A stretch of DNA of 64,000 nt from Nyssa sinensis (GCA_008638375.1 CM018051.1:9469387-9533386), one strand, 5' to 3'. Counted from the first letter of the stretch, positions 44,301 to 57,400 are shown. Numbers and translations are program-made. Notes: generated by a model from the sequence alone, not told the origin.

Positions 44301-44761
44301 TTGAAGTGTTGGGAGTGGGAATAACCCCTTCCTCAAATTTATTCAAAATATTGTACTGACGCCACAGTGCCATCACCACCACCTCATCTACAATCAAGCC
44401 CTCCACCAAAAAAGATTTTATCTATTTTGTACTTCCATACAAGGTTCACTGTGGTCGCAACACGGCAACACGCTTACCGCTCTCAGGAAACAGTTTTTTT
44501 CTTTTAAATTTGCAAAACAAAAATATAACAGTAAACAGAAAACACTATTTGCATCAAACAAGCCCTAATGACGTGAAAAGGAAAAAGGTTCATCGAACGA
44601 TACATAAGAATAGAAATAAAAACAATTAATAGTTCCAAACTTAGTAAATAAAAAACCTGAACATCGTCATAAGACCATCTGTTGAAGAGCTTCACATCCG
44701 AATGAGCCTGGTTTTCCAGGTCCTTTGCTACAGCACTTGGATGAGCTACAACAGGCTCCAT
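41356..44761 (-). CDS. RPS5: 40S ribosomal protein S5 (uS7), C-terminally truncated by frameshift
   Basis: Cytosolic small-subunit protein uS7, which binds the 18S rRNA head domain near the mRNA exit and E site. Minus-strand exons: 44657-44761, 41903-42174, 41530-41733, 41356-41380, all GT-AG. The joined 201-residue protein runs [91 protein letters not shown] and [11 protein letters not shown], then a stop. The expected tail [10 protein letters not shown] is still encoded in the next frame, with its own TGA at 41325-41327. One extra T after the GAC codon causes the shift; without it the length would be the usual 211. Intron 1 is 2.5 kb. This is either a real hypomorphic or null allele, an assembly error, or a recent pseudogene. 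All upstream exons and the promoter look healthy. Confidence 0.93.
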
Positions 44762-44935
44762 CACTGAAACAATATACAAAATTCAGAGAAAGAAAGATTT
44801 TACATACATATATAGAGAGAGTTAGGGTTGAGAAGTAACAAACCGGTGGAAAGACGCCGCTGGGTGGAAGCTCAAGGGAAAGAGTAAGAAATAACGAAAC
44901 CCTAGTTTTCAGTTTCTATATAAAGGACATATAAT
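44762..44935 (-). promoter_or_regulatory. RPS5 core promoter, leader exon and leader intron
   Basis: Reading on the minus strand: TATATA near 44918-44924, then the telo-box-like AGGGTTT (44899-44906) typical of plant ribosomal-protein genes, then a leader exon ending CCACCG at 44844. A probable 80-base leader intron (44843-44764; GT at 44843, AG at 44764) ends two bases before the ATG. The intron is inferred from splice motifs only. Confidence 0.65.
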
Positions 44936-45070
44936 CAATTCGGTGTGGAACTGACCACACCATTCACAATGAATTAACCAATCATCCGTCGCCTTGAGTT
45001 TCGTCACGTGACTCTATGTATTAAACGCGAATGAGGGCCTCGGCATGTCCTTATAAATTTATATTATTTT

Positions 45071-45492
45071 GAATAAATTATACTCATATCTTATAACATT
45101 TATGATAATTATATTAATTTTTTTATAGAGTATTTTTTATTTTATTTAATAATATACAAATATAATTTTATAGTTAATTTTTTTTATTTAAAATGATAAA
45201 ATTATTATTTTATTTATTTACTTTTACATTTTTAATTTTGATTAATTTTTTTAACTTTTTTAAAAAATTATTTATTATTTTACTTACAAATAAATTTAAG
45301 ATAAATAACTTATTTTATTTTATATAAAAATAAATCTAAGGTTTTTGTCAATATTTATCTGAAAAATAAAAAAAATTGTCAAAACTTTTAAAATCGAAAG
45401 TAAAAAAAAAAACATGAAATGATAGTTTTATCATTTTGAATAAAAAAATTTGACTAGAAGGAGTGTACCTTGTTAGTGTAATTTACATTTTA
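45071..45492. mobile_element. long-inverted-repeat MITE, family copy 3
   Basis: Starts GAATAAATTATACTCAT and ends TTAGTGTAATTTAC, with inner blocks such as AAATGATAAAATTATTATTT mirrored by ATGATAGTTTTATCATTTTG. The same insertion is present at 52965 in the right unit, so it predates the segmental duplication. Confidence 0.65.
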
Positions 45493-46844
45493 TTTTTTTA
45501 TGTTAAGAAATCTCGTTGGTAACTTACAGAGTCTAATAGAATTAAAAAAATAAATAAATAAATAATTTTAACATGGAGAGATAGTTATATCTCTTTAACA
45601 AGAAAAAATAAAAAATTATGAGAGAAAATTTAAAAAATTTAACTCACTTCTAAAAACAAAAAAGTGTTTGAATAATTTTTTTTGAAATATCAAAAATATT
45701 CATAAATAAAATAATTAGAAATGCTAAACATAAAAAGATAAAACGGTATAATCGTCAAATGATTTTTATAATTGTCGAATAAGAAATCATAATATTTTTT
45801 TTCTTCTCTCTTAAACTATCAAATAAGATAAAAATAAACACTATAATTTATTTTCTTCTCTTCTTTTTTCTCTTATATTTTAATTCTTTTCTTTTCTTTT
45901 CTTTTCTTTTCTTTCCTAAACTTTCAAAGCAACTGTTAAATCTCAAATGAGTAAATCTGATCAATTTTTTACTTTTTACTTGAAGAGAGGTGGTCATTCT
46001 CATAAGGTAAGTTGTCGTGGAGATTCGAACCTGAGATGTGCATCCATGGGCCACCTAAGGAGTGGGTTATCTATTTTTTTGTATTAGCAAGCATGAACAA
46101 AAGTTAAAAAAATTGATCAAATCAACAATGGGATTTTAAATTTGTAATTCAAATTTTTATTTTAATTGATGTGACACTAATATAATTTTAAATATTTGTT
46201 CGTAATATTTCATATATAAATGTGAGAAGTATAATATTATTAAAAAAAAATTAAATGCAAGGATTTTAAAAGTATAACACACATTAATATATGACTCACC
46301 TATTGAGATAACGTGTTAATCATTCAGTGACCTGGTTGAATCAATAAATATTTTTTTATCACTAATTTTATTAAAATATTTTAACAAAATAAGACTTAAT
46401 TTCTCTAATTTTTTTTTTATATATTTTCATAAATCTTCTTAAATTTTAATACTTTTGATTTATTTCTCCTTATTGAAAATTTTGAATCCATCATTGCTAA
46501 TAGTATATATCCACTGTAATTAACAGGGGTCCAGGAAATAAAATTAAAAAAATAAATAAAAGAAGATAGGTTGGTAATAAAATCACATGCTTGGGTTTGA
46601 GTCTATGAAGCAATTCAGAGGACAAGGCTCCTCTCCAATTTTTTTTTTCTTACAATTTTTTCAAGTATCTTAAATGTTTGTGATATCATTTAATATTTAA
46701 TTATTTAATAATAGATATATAATGTAACATGTATTTAAAATTATATTTAAAAAAATTAAGAAAAAATGTAATTGAGAGGATCATGTCCGTTCATAGACCA
46801 CCCATCGCTATATCAAACATAATTTAATTCTTGCACGAAAAAAA

Positions 46845-47170
46845 GTAAACTTCAGTGATAAAAAGCATTTTAGTCATGTTAGAGTTAAATTTTAATAGTG
46901 ATATGATACTAAAAGAGTTATTTTTTAACATGCCTTCTTTTTAATAGAATTATCATTATTCTTTTCAATTACTATTGTAATTTAAGCATTAAAATAAGAA
47001 AAAAAAAGTTCGTGAAATCTGCAACAAGAAAAAAAATAATGGGTTAAATCTGGATCGTGCATTTTGAACAATCAAAACCGTTGAGATGGATGGTAGTAAG
47101 TAAAATAAAAGTTATATTTAAAAGAATATTTGACTCTGTCAAATTTTGAGAGCGTGAATAACTAACTGTT
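46845..47170. repeat. dispersed repeat (three copies in the window)
   Basis: A non-coding block containing AATTTTAATAGTGATATGAT, TTATTTTTTAACATG and AAATCTGGATCGTGCATTTT. Its duplicate is at 53905-54245, and a more diverged third copy lies inside the nested element at about 57060-57330, an independent insertion of the same family. Confidence 0.6.
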
Positions 47171-47259
47171 GAAATATTATTTTAGAACTGGGCTACTAAA
47201 ATATAACCAACTCGTTGGAATTGTTATGAGAACTTTCATGCGTTAATCTAATTAATCAA

Positions 47260-47830
47260 GGCGGATCTACCCCATTTTAAAATTTTGAATTTTCACCACT
47301 AATTTTAATAGAAATTCTTTTAAAAATTAGAAATGGTCCCCCATCAAAAATTTTTTTTATAAAAAAAACCTTCTTAAATTTTAACTTTTTTTATTTTTGT
47401 CCCCTAAATCAACTGCAAAGATCCACCATTGTAGTGAACTTCTTCCCTAAGAAGCTTGATACCTATACAATTAATTTAACTATAATTCCTCGGAGACCTC
47501 TTATCCCTAATGATGCAAAAGCCTGTACAAATACTTTTTAGAGTTCAACAACTGGAATGGTAGATTGCCAAGGCAAAGGATGCATCCTTTGCAATGGCTA
47601 TTTGGATATCATGACAAATGATGGAAGCAAAAAGGATATTATGATACAGGGAACACCACACCTAAAGACTTTGCCAGTTTGACCCCTATTTTTCAGTGTT
47701 TATTTTTTGGTAATTATTTTTCAGATTATTATTAAGCCAATTCTCAAGAGATTGATTAGTGGTTCTCAAGGTAGATTTTCAAGACATTCTAGGCTTTAAG
47801 ACCGTCTTTATGAATGAGTGATAACTAATC
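47260..47830. other. repeat plus possible coding remnant
   Basis: 47260-47430 belongs to the family also seen at 18706 and 54285. It is followed by a mixed-composition stretch (47540-47700) with short open frames, for example MHPLQWLFGYHDK before a stop. The right-unit copy at 54625 reads through that stop (HDKRWKEKGYYDTGN). I do not recognise the source. Confidence 0.35.
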
Positions 47831-49870
47831 TTTATGAATGAGTGATAACTAGTTTCGCAACACCATCTATTTAAAATTCTAAGATTCTTCTTTCTCTTTT
47901 TTCGGAAAGAAAATCTAGATAAATTTGAAAAATATTACTTAATTCCCCTCAAAATAAATTCCTTTTCCTTTTCTGCCAGTCTTATTTCTTTTGCCCCCGA
48001 AAATATTTTCCATTGTCTATGAAAATGCAAAGATTTTCTTGCATCACTCCATTTTTCTTTCCAATTTGGAAATAAAAAACAATAATCAGAGGCTTAAGTT
48101 AGAAAGAGTATAATAAAGAGCACAGATATGCGACACACCCCTACAAATGTTATTAGTGATGAACTCTTTCGTTTTGTATTTTCCATTTTGAAATAGAGTA
48201 TACAAATTTTGTTTTCTCAACCCATTTTGGTTGTGAAACTCCTATCAATAAATACATGAACTTGACAGCCTTCTTCCAAACCTCCGCCTAAGCAATCGGT
48301 AGCAATCACTCAACCAGTTGATCTGATACAAAAGTTACTTAATCATTCTTAAATTAATTTAAATTATTTTTTCTTACAACATAAAATATATTATACAACA
48401 ATTATTCATGACCAACCAAACTATCCCCAATTTGCAATTTAAATCATTTCATTTGCCATATTTATGTTATTTTTTAATAAATTAAGATAACATTTTTGTA
48501 GTCCGAGAAAACTTGACCCCTTGCTCCTACATACAAAACTAGATCACTCTTTACAAGCTAACCCCTAAGCCACAATAAGACAACATGCACCAATATTTGG
48601 CCACTAGTAAGTGTCATAGATTGCACATGCGTAGAGCACCTGTTTGGCCAGTTGAGTGCAGCCTGCGACGATGTGCAACTGCAACTATGATGTGGCTGGA
48701 AAAGTGTCCATTTCTCTCCCAACTCTCGGAAGAAAAAAAAAAATTTGCCAAAGGTATGTGCCAACAGCATCGCCAAAGCGACCAAACCAAAGTAACATGC
48801 GTGTTTCATGCCTATAGTATCATAGGACAGGAGCAAAAGAGAAGAATAGAAAACAGGAACCACAAAGGAGCCAATTCAGAAAACGAACTTCCCTACTAAA
48901 AGGAGGAAAAAAAAAATCTAGTCCATTACTATACTGTTTTGCAGTTCCTCATCATATTTGATTTTCCATTTTATTTGATTAATGATTCTAATATCAAATT
49001 GTGCTCCATACACCCAAGTTGAAACCCCATATAAACCAGTCTCTTAATAAATCTTTCGGTAACCTGACACGACATCAATGACATTTTTTTCATATCTAGC
49101 ACGTGAAAAAAAAAAGGATTTCAACATTTATCTTATTTCGTCCCAACTACTTCAATTTCATACATCTTCCTTGTTTTCGAAGATGACAATTCATTCCCAA
49201 AATATGCAAACCAATATACACAAAACAGTAGATTAGCTCAAAAGCATTTACCAACTGTCCCACTCAATTCATATCACCTCTTCATACAAGGTGGATCCAG
49301 ATTAAACAACAAAACAGAACCAGGGCCAAATTTCATCAACTGCAAAAAAAGTGGTAAAATGGAACAAGTCAATTATTGAAAAGTGGATCAATTACTAGAA
49401 ATCATATCTTCACCTCACCTAATTGCTTCACCTTACATGTTTGTATCAAATTAAAACTCTATTTATAACCAAATAGAGTTCACTAGTTTTCATATTTGAA
49501 TTGTGTGGCATTATGACCACAGATATGCAGACACAGCACAACACATTACTGTAAAACCTTATGCAAGAACAAAGCTAGAATATCCTTGGAAGAAAAAGTT
49601 GATGAACAAAATTTGAGGCAAGCCAAAACATTACTCAAACCATACCAGAAACCCTCTTTTCAAACCATAACTAATACAAAGCATTCAACTCAAACAATAT
49701 AGATTTGTCTTTCTCAAACATGAAAAATAAAAGCATTCCATCTCATCCTCAAATGAAATCTAAATATAAATATCCCCAAAACATAAAGCTTAATAAGAGG
49801 TATCCAAAACAGTGATATCATAGCTCACCATCCAAAACCCGAAGGAGGGATAGGAACATATGCAAGGCCA
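47831..49870 (-). other. 3' flank of RPS28 copy 1
   Basis: Non-coding DNA that aligns with 54850-55727 plus 60389-61674 in the right unit, where a 4.65-kb insertion splits it. ORFs at 48558 and 48585 overlap on opposite strands and have no known domain. The last few hundred bases before 49871 are probably the RPS28 3' UTR. Confidence 0.5.
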
Positions 49871-50089
<219 letters not shown>

Positions 50090-50519
50090 TTAAATAAGAA
50101 ACAAATATTCTACCAATGAAAAAGGACAATTACAAACAAAAATTAAACATGTAATAATTATTTGGATGACTTTCAACCAAATGCAATCTATATTAAATGC
50201 TGGTGTGATATTAAGTACTTTTACACTAAAGAGTAGGCTCAAATAAAAATCACCATAACGTTTTCATAAAGCTACAGCCCCTTTGCTAAAACTTGAGCAT
50301 TGAACAATGTCTTAAAATCTTGAAAACCACTGCCATCTAAGGCCAACAAACTTAGATCCACATCTACACTCTCAAAAGAATCAATAGTTGTCAACTCTTT
50401 CATTGGAGTGTGACCTTGTGTAACCATAAACCATCGTATTTAAGATTTTAAAAATAAATATATGAAACTAAATGAGAAGAAAAACCAAACCCTACAACAA
50501 ATAAGAACCACATCTCTTA

Positions 50520-50823
50520 GGGCATCTCAAGTGGTTTACTCAAACCCAAACTCAAAATTAAATTTGAGTTTAAATTTGACTTTGGGTTGAAGTAAAACTT
50601 TCTCCAAAAATTTGAGTTTAAATTTGAGTTTGGGTTTAAGTAAAACTTTCTCCAACCGCAGACTCAAACCGAGACCAAATCTATACCAAATCTATTTTTA
50701 CTTAAACTCAAATTTATAACTCTATCTTATTTGAGTTAGACCATTGGATAGCATGAAACTCAAATTCAACTTTTAATCAAATTTTAAGTGAAATTTGAGT
50801 TTGAGTAACCATTAGAGATGACC
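50520..50823. mobile_element. PIF/Harbinger-type MITE with 3-bp TTA duplication
   Basis: 304 bases with terminal inverted repeats GGGCATCTCAAGTGGTTTAC and (reverse complement of the right end) GGTCATCTCTAATGGTTAC, flanked by TTA on both sides. The right unit has the uninterrupted site CATCTCTTAGTGAGC, twice (near 62310 and 62540), which proves the boundaries. The interior is AT-rich with repeated AAATTTGAGTTT motifs and no ORF. TSD and terminal form match Tourist-like elements. Confidence 0.93.
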
Positions 50824-50955
50824 TTAGTGAGCTATATAAAGGGCAGTATCACGGCAGATACAGAGATGAACAAAACCAAGCTACAGTTGATAGTTGATAC
50901 TGAATTCAGCTATAAGTCCAAGCAAGAGGTTACGTCAATAAAATTTAGTTTTACC

Positions 50956-51957
50956 AGCAAAACGGCCCAAAATCTGAAACAAGCAATAGATTTTGATGCC
51001 GTTGTGAAAGCAACTCTGAAGGATTCGAATAAGCTTAGCACTGGGACTTTCCAGCTCCATCTACAAGGCAGTTATGCCTTCTGGGATGACTTTATCAGTG
51101 AGAAGGCTGAGCTCCATGGACAGAACAATAATTCATCACCAGAACAAGATGATTAGAGAGCTCGAAAGGCTGAGTAAACTCTGTCATGATAATCTAATGA
51201 GACCCATTGGGTTTGTAATCTATGAAGATGTCGCCCTTTTGCTGCATCAGTACTTGCCCAACGGGACATTGGCTCAGTTCCTTCATGACTCTACCAAGCT
51301 ACCAGAGTACAACCCTGACTGGCCCATACGACTTGCAATTGCCATTGGAGTGGCTGAAGGGTTGGCTTTCCTTCATCATGTGGCAATTATCCAGCCTTGA
51401 TATCTCTTCGGGCAATGTTCTTTTAGATTCTGATTTCAACCCTTTGGTTGGAGAAGTTGAGATATCAAAACTCTTGGACCCAACAAGAGGCACTGCAAGT
51501 ATCAGTGCAGTTGCTGGCTCATTTGGTTATATTCCTCCAGGTAATTCGTATAATTACCCTAATTTTTTTTGTTGATAAATTTCTAATTACTCTGATTTAA
51601 ATTTCTGTCATAATTTTTGCTTCCAATATTTGTTACTTGCTCTATTTAATATTTTATTTTGATTATTTAACAGAATATGCATATACTATGCAAGTTACAG
51701 CACCGGGAAATGTTTATAGCTATAGGGTTGTTTTGCTTGAGATCCTTACAACCAGAATACCGGTTGATGAGGCATTTGGTGAAGGGATAGATTTGGTGAA
51801 ATGGGTTCACAGTGCACCGGCAAGAGGCGAAACTCCTGAGCAGATACTCGATGCAAGGCTTAGCACTGTCTCATTTGCTTGGAGAAAAGAAATGCTTGCA
51901 GCTTTAAAGGTTGCATTACTCTGCACCGACACTACACCAGCAAAACGGCCCAAAATG
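50956..51957 (+). pseudogene. LRR receptor-like kinase fragment (PXC3-like), inserted
   Basis: Encodes most of a kinase domain resembling the plant LRR-RLK PXC3 group: NLKQAIDFDAVVKATLKDSN, MPSGMTLSVRRLSSMDRTII, LDISSGNVLLDSDFNPLVGE, GTASISAVAGSFGYIPP, then EYAYTMQVTAPGNVYSY and ALKVALLCTDTTPAKRPKM. A 133-base GT-AG intron (51541-51673) interrupts codon PP|E, so it was copied from DNA and not from mRNA. Two one-base insertions (TTC-C-AGC near 51040; ATCCA-G-CCT near 51394) break the frame. No LRR or transmembrane part is present. It opens and closes with the same 21-base sequence (50953-50973 and 51936-51956). The right unit lacks it. Confidence 0.92.
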
Positions 51958-52030
51958 CTAATAGAACATGCTTCTACTTTCAAAAATATACTACACCTCC
52001 CAACCTCAAGAGGGAGAGGGTAATGCTTAT

Positions 52031-52646
52031 TATATAAACAAATGTCCCAACGGACTCGAATCATCTAAAATTAGAGGGCTCCTATATATACGTATACATA
52101 TATATATATATTGACCTCTTTCAAAAATTGCTACTATCTCACTGCCAACCAAAAAAGCGTACCCGAATTAACTCAGAGCTCAATATCATATCAAAAATAC
52201 AATCCAAAACATTTACATCACAAGCATAAACATATATATATACACAAACGTTACATGTAGATATAGATATATGTGTGCATGTATGATTTCACATACACAT
52301 TTAAATGTGCATCTACGTTCGAGTAAGCTTTAGTAAAATAAATCAAGGTATTGTATATGGCATACCAAATATACAATTTTTTATACAAAACCATCCCCGC
52401 TGAAGTTTTTTTTTAGACAGTACTGTAATAAAAGACATCTTTATTAAAGCTTCACAGTAGAAATTAAAAGAAAATACTGGAAATAACGTCATTTTTTCAG
52501 CAGTTTCAATTATTTTCTCTCATCCCCTCTCAATCTCTCCAAGACACCAGAAACAAACAACAGCGTTCAGAGCAACCCAATTGTTTTTTATCATTACGAA
52601 CACGAATAAACAACAGATCTACAACTATAACATCAGACAGATAATC
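52031..52646 (-). other. truncated RPS28 leader-intron DNA of the left unit
   Basis: Aligns with 62736-63352 in the right unit, where it lies within the RPS28 leader intron. It ends at the duplication junction. The ORFs here are on both strands and unrecognisable. Confidence 0.6.
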
Positions 52647-52850
52647 GAAACAATATACAAAATTCAGAGAAAGAAAGATTTTACATACATATATAGAGAG
52701 AGGTAGGGTTGAGAAGTAAGAAGCCGGTGGAAAGACGCCGCTGGGTGTCAGCTCAAGGGAAAGAGCAAGAATGCCAAGAAATAACGAAACCCTAGTTTTC
52801 AGTTTCAATATAAGGGACATATAAATCAATTCGGTGTGGACCCGACCACG
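52647..52850 (-). promoter_or_regulatory. duplicated RPS5 promoter now upstream of RPS28 copy 1
   Basis: A copy of 44766-44935 that retains the AGGGTTT telo-box motif and the leader exon up to CCACCG. Differences from the original: the leader-intron donor reads GC (52724-52723) where the original has GT, and the TATATAG box reads TATATTG. A strong alternative donor GTATGT lies just downstream on the minus strand (in TATATATGTATGTAAAA, about 52684-52696). The breakpoint removed the RPS5 acceptor, so any transcript would have to use the RPS28 acceptor at 50069. Confidence 0.7.
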
Positions 52851-52964
52851 CCATTCACAATGAATCAACCAATCATCCGTCGCCAGTGAGTTTGGTCTTG
52901 TGACTTCATGTATTAAACGGGAATGAAGGCCGGGGCATATCCGTTATAAACTTCTATTATTTTA

Positions 52965-53388
52965 GATAAATGATATATATCTTATAAGATTTATGAAATT
53001 ATACTAATTTTTTTAAAAAAATTTTATATTTTTTATTTTACTTAATAATATACAAATATATTTTTATCGTTAATTTTTTTATTTAAAATGATAAAATTAT
53101 CTTTTATTTATTTATTTTTACATTTTTTAATTTTGACTAAGTTTTTTAACTTTTTCTAAAAAATTATTTATTATTTTACTTACAAATAAATTTAAGATAA
53201 ATAAATTATTTTTATTTTATATAAAATTAAATTTAAGGTTTTTTTCAATATTTATTTAGAAAATAAAAAAAATTGTCAAAAATTTTAAAATTGAAAGTAA
53301 TAAAAAAAAAACATGAAATGATAGTTTTATCATTTTTAAGGAAAAATTGACTAGAGGGGTGTATCTTGTCAGTGTAATTTACGTTTTA
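52965..53388. mobile_element. long-inverted-repeat MITE, family copy 4
   Basis: The duplicate of 45071-45492 (GATAAATGATATATATC to CAGTGTAATTTACG), with scattered substitutions and indels. Confidence 0.65.
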
Positions 53389-53904
53389 TTTTTTTATGTT
53401 TAAAAATCTTGTTGGTAACTTAAAATAAAAAAATGAGAGAATTTAAAAATTTTAACCCACTTCTAAAAAAAAAAAGGTGTTTGAATACTTTTTTAAAATA
53501 CAAAAAAACCCATAAATAAAATAATTAGAAATGCTAAACATAAAAAAAAAAAATGGTATCATCATCAAATAATTCTTTTATAATTGTCGAACAAGAAATA
53601 ATGACATTTTTTCTCTCTTAAACTATCAAATAAGATAAAAATTAACACTATAATTTATTTTCTTCCCTAATTTTTTCTCTTATATTTTAATTATTTTCTT
53701 CCCAAAACTTCAAAAGGAACTATTAAACCTCAAATGAGTAAATCTTATCATTTTTTTACTTTGTGCTTGAAGAGAGATGGCCATCCTCGTGACGTACGTT
53801 GTCGTGGAGAAACGAACCTGAGAGATTACTAAAAAATGTAATTGAGAGAATCACGTCGGTTCATAGACCACCCTTGCCATATCAAACATAATTTAATTCA
53901 TGTA

Positions 53905-54475
53905 TGAAAAAGAGCAACTTCAATAATAAAAGTCATTTTAATTATGTTAAAATTAAATTTTAACAGTGATATATTACTAAAAAAGTTATTTTTTAACATG
54001 TCTTTTTTTTTAATAAAATTATCATTTTTCTTTCCAACTACCTATTGTAATTTGAGCATTAAAATAAAAAGAAAAAAAAGTTGGTTAAATCTGGATCAAG
54101 AAAAAAAAAAAAAGTTGATTAAATCTGGATCGTGCATTTGGCACAATCAAAACCAGTTGAGATTGACGATAACAACTAAAACAAAAATCATATTTCAAAG
54201 AATATTTGATTTTGAAAGCGTGAATTACTAAAATATAACTAACTCATTGGAACTGTCTTAACAACTTTGATGGGTGAATCTAATTAATCGAGGCGGATCT
54301 ACCCCATTTTAAAATTTTGAATTTTTACCACCAGTTTTTATAGAAATTCTTTTAAAAACTAGAAATGATCCCCATCAATTTTTTTATTATTATTTTTATA
54401 AAAAAAAAAAAAACTTCTTAAATTTTAATTTTATTTATTTTTGTCCCCTAAATCAACTGCAAAGATCCACCATTG
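53905..54475. repeat. duplicated dispersed repeats of the right unit
   Basis: Right-unit copies of the two repeat families at 46845 and 47260. A short internal duplication of GTTGATTAAATCTGGATC-type sequence is found near 54080-54130. Confidence 0.6.
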
Positions 54476-57400
54476 TAGTGAACTTCTTCCCTAAGAAGCT
54501 TGATGCCTATACAATTAATTTAACTATAATTCCTCGGAGACCTCTTATCCCTAATGTTGCAAAAGCCTGTACAAATAGTTTTTAGAGTTCAACAACTGGA
54601 ATGGTAGATTGACAAAGGCAAAGGATGCATCCTTTGCAATGGCTATTTGGATATCATGACAAACGATGGAAGGAAAAAGGATATTATGATACAGGGAACA
54701 CCACACCTAAAGACTTTGCCAGTTTGACCTCTATTTTTCAGTTTTTTTTTTTGGTAATTATTTTTCAGATTATTATTAAGCCAATTCTCAAGAGATTGAT
54801 TAGTGGTTGTCAAGGTAGATTTTCAATACATTCTAGGCTTTAAGACCGTCTTTATGGATAAGTGATAACTAGTTTCCGCAACATCATCTATTTAAAATTC
54901 TAAGATTCTTCTTTCTCCTTTTCCGAAGGGAAAATCTAGATAAATTTGAAAAATATTACTTAATTCCACTCAAAATAAATTCTTTTTCCTTTTCTGCCAG
55001 TCTTATTTCTTTTGCCCCCGAAAAATTTTTCCATTGTCTATGAAAACGCAAAGATTTTCTTGCATCACTCGATTTTTCTAATTTTTCTTGTGAACTAATC
55101 ACCTCTTCAATTTCATTTGTTCCTCAGATCCCATAATACGATGATTTAGTGAACGTGAGATTGAAAGAAATGAAATCAGAGTATAGTAGAAAAAAATTTC
55201 TTTCCAATTTGGAATATAAAAAATAATAATCAGAGACTTAAGTTAAAAGGAGTATAATAAAGAGCATGGATATGCGACACACCCCTACAATTGTTGTTAG
55301 TGATGAACTCTTTGGGTTTGTATTTTGCATTTTGAAGTGGAGTATACAAATTTAGTTTTCTCAACCCATTTTGGTTGTGAAACTCCTAATCAATAAATAC
55401 ATGCACTTGACGGCCTTCTTCCAAACCTCTATCTAAGCAATCGGTAGCAATCACTCAACCAGTCGACCTGATACAAAAGTTACTTAATCATTCTTAAATT
55501 AATTTAAATTATTTTTTCTTACAACGAAAAATATATTACACAATAATTATTCATGACCAACCAAACTATCCCCAATTTGCAATTTAAATCATTTCATTTG
55601 CCATATTTATGTTATTTTTTAATAAATTAAGATTCAAACAATATAGATAACATTTTTGTAGTCCGAGAAAACTTGACCCCTTGCTCCAACTACATACAAA
55701 ACAAGATCACTCTTTTCAAGCTAACCCCTGAGTGTTAGCCCCTTGAGGGTTTGACAAGGTCAAGACATGGTGAGCTTCAACCAATGTCAAGGCTTAGGTG
55801 GGAATGGCCTATCATGGGTTTCCTTACTTGAGATTTGGTTGTCTTGAAGGATACTTCAGACTTGGTGTAGCTTGTGTGCATGCCTTAGGCAGCAAAGGCC
55901 AAGGCTGTGCACTTCGACAATACTTGGCACGCACAGACAGCCTTTAACAAGATGTACGCGCACAGAGGGAGTAACTTGACTTTGCAAGCAGTTGTGTATA
56001 CTCTTGTCAGTTGGATTAATTATCCTAAGACATATATAGGGGGAGTACCTGCCTGAGGTATCCATGAGCGAATAACCCATGCGACCAAAGACCTTGGCAC
56101 CTCAAAGGCAAAGCATGTTGCTATTATTGTAAGCAGGTTCTGACATGATAGTCCAACCTCCATCACCAACGGTGGTGACATGTAGTGGCAACATTTGACA
56201 CACAAGACCAAGCCATGTGCAAGCATGGTTTAGTAATGAGGGTTGACAATAAGTTTGTTAGGCTCATTTGATTCGTTGACTAAAGGCTGAGTGCTTATAG
56301 TCTTATCCTTGAGGACTTGGGGTGGTTTTAGTGCAGATAAAGCAGGTGAAGGCAAAGTTGTCTAAAGGCAAGTAAGGGTAACTACCATGCTGTGTTGGTG
56401 CTTAATCTTATGGCTAGCAATATATTTAGCAGTGTGACGAACTGCTTGATCATTATGTGACAGACATCAGTGGCTTCAAACAGCCCTAACAGTTGGGAGA
56501 GTCAACTGCAATAACAGATGGCTGTCTGTGGATTTGTTCAAACAAAACCCTAGCAGTTGGGGTATAACTGCAAGCCATGTGTATGTCACAGACACACGAG
56601 CGGTTTTATGTCTTGTCTATATATATGCAATGTAGAAGAGGGATGTAAGTAGAGAAGAGAGTGAGAGGGTTTCTTGTCACGCACCCCTAAGGCTGCGTTT
56701 GGTACGCTGAAATGAAATAAGACATGAATGAAATAGCATCAAGATTGGAATGAAAATATATATTTCATTCTTTTGTTTGGCTGAATACCCAATAATGTAA
56801 TGACAATTACATTCCTGTGTTTAATATGAACCATCAAATTGTTAGAATGAAATTAATATTATAAGTTTGATATTCAAAGTACTTGTATAAATTTTAAAAC
56901 TTTCATGTACGTTTAATGAAAAAAAAATCAACCTACATTTTTTTTATTTTCAAAAAAAAATTATTTGCAAAAAAAAATTAAAAAAAATTCAACATGCATT
57001 TGTTTTATTGACAAAAAAAAAAAAAAAAGATCAAGAACCATTTATGCTAGAACATCAAAGTTATTCGAAATAGTAAAAATTATTTTAGTCGTACTAAAAC
57101 TAAATTTTAATAATAAATTATTAAAAAAATATTTTTTAACATTTTTACTCCAATAATAAAATACACTTCTTTTTTTTTCTTAATTTCTGTTACGTCACGT
57201 GCATTGAAACAAAAAAAAACTTAATCAAAATTTAGACTGTACATTCGGAACAATATGAATCATTGAGATGAATGATAGCTTTTAAAATAAAAATCATATT
57301 TAAAATAACATTTAACTCGATCAAATTTTAAAAACATAAGAATAATCTAACCTTTGTCCAAGACATCCAGGCAAACTGTTTTTTTTCAAGCCCTATGCAT

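Noticed and set aside
48558..48899. Opposed ORFs of about 100 aa next to RPS28 copy 1
   Set aside because: The reading frames are not conserved in the duplicate at 60.4-60.8 kb, whereas RPS28 is, so they are not under coding selection.
54625..54843. 72-aa ORF (MHPLQWLFGYHDKRWKEKGY...) as a gene
   Set aside because: The left-unit copy has a stop after HDK, the C-terminal half is hydrophobic low-complexity sequence from T-rich DNA, and I recognise no family. Left as a possible coding remnant.
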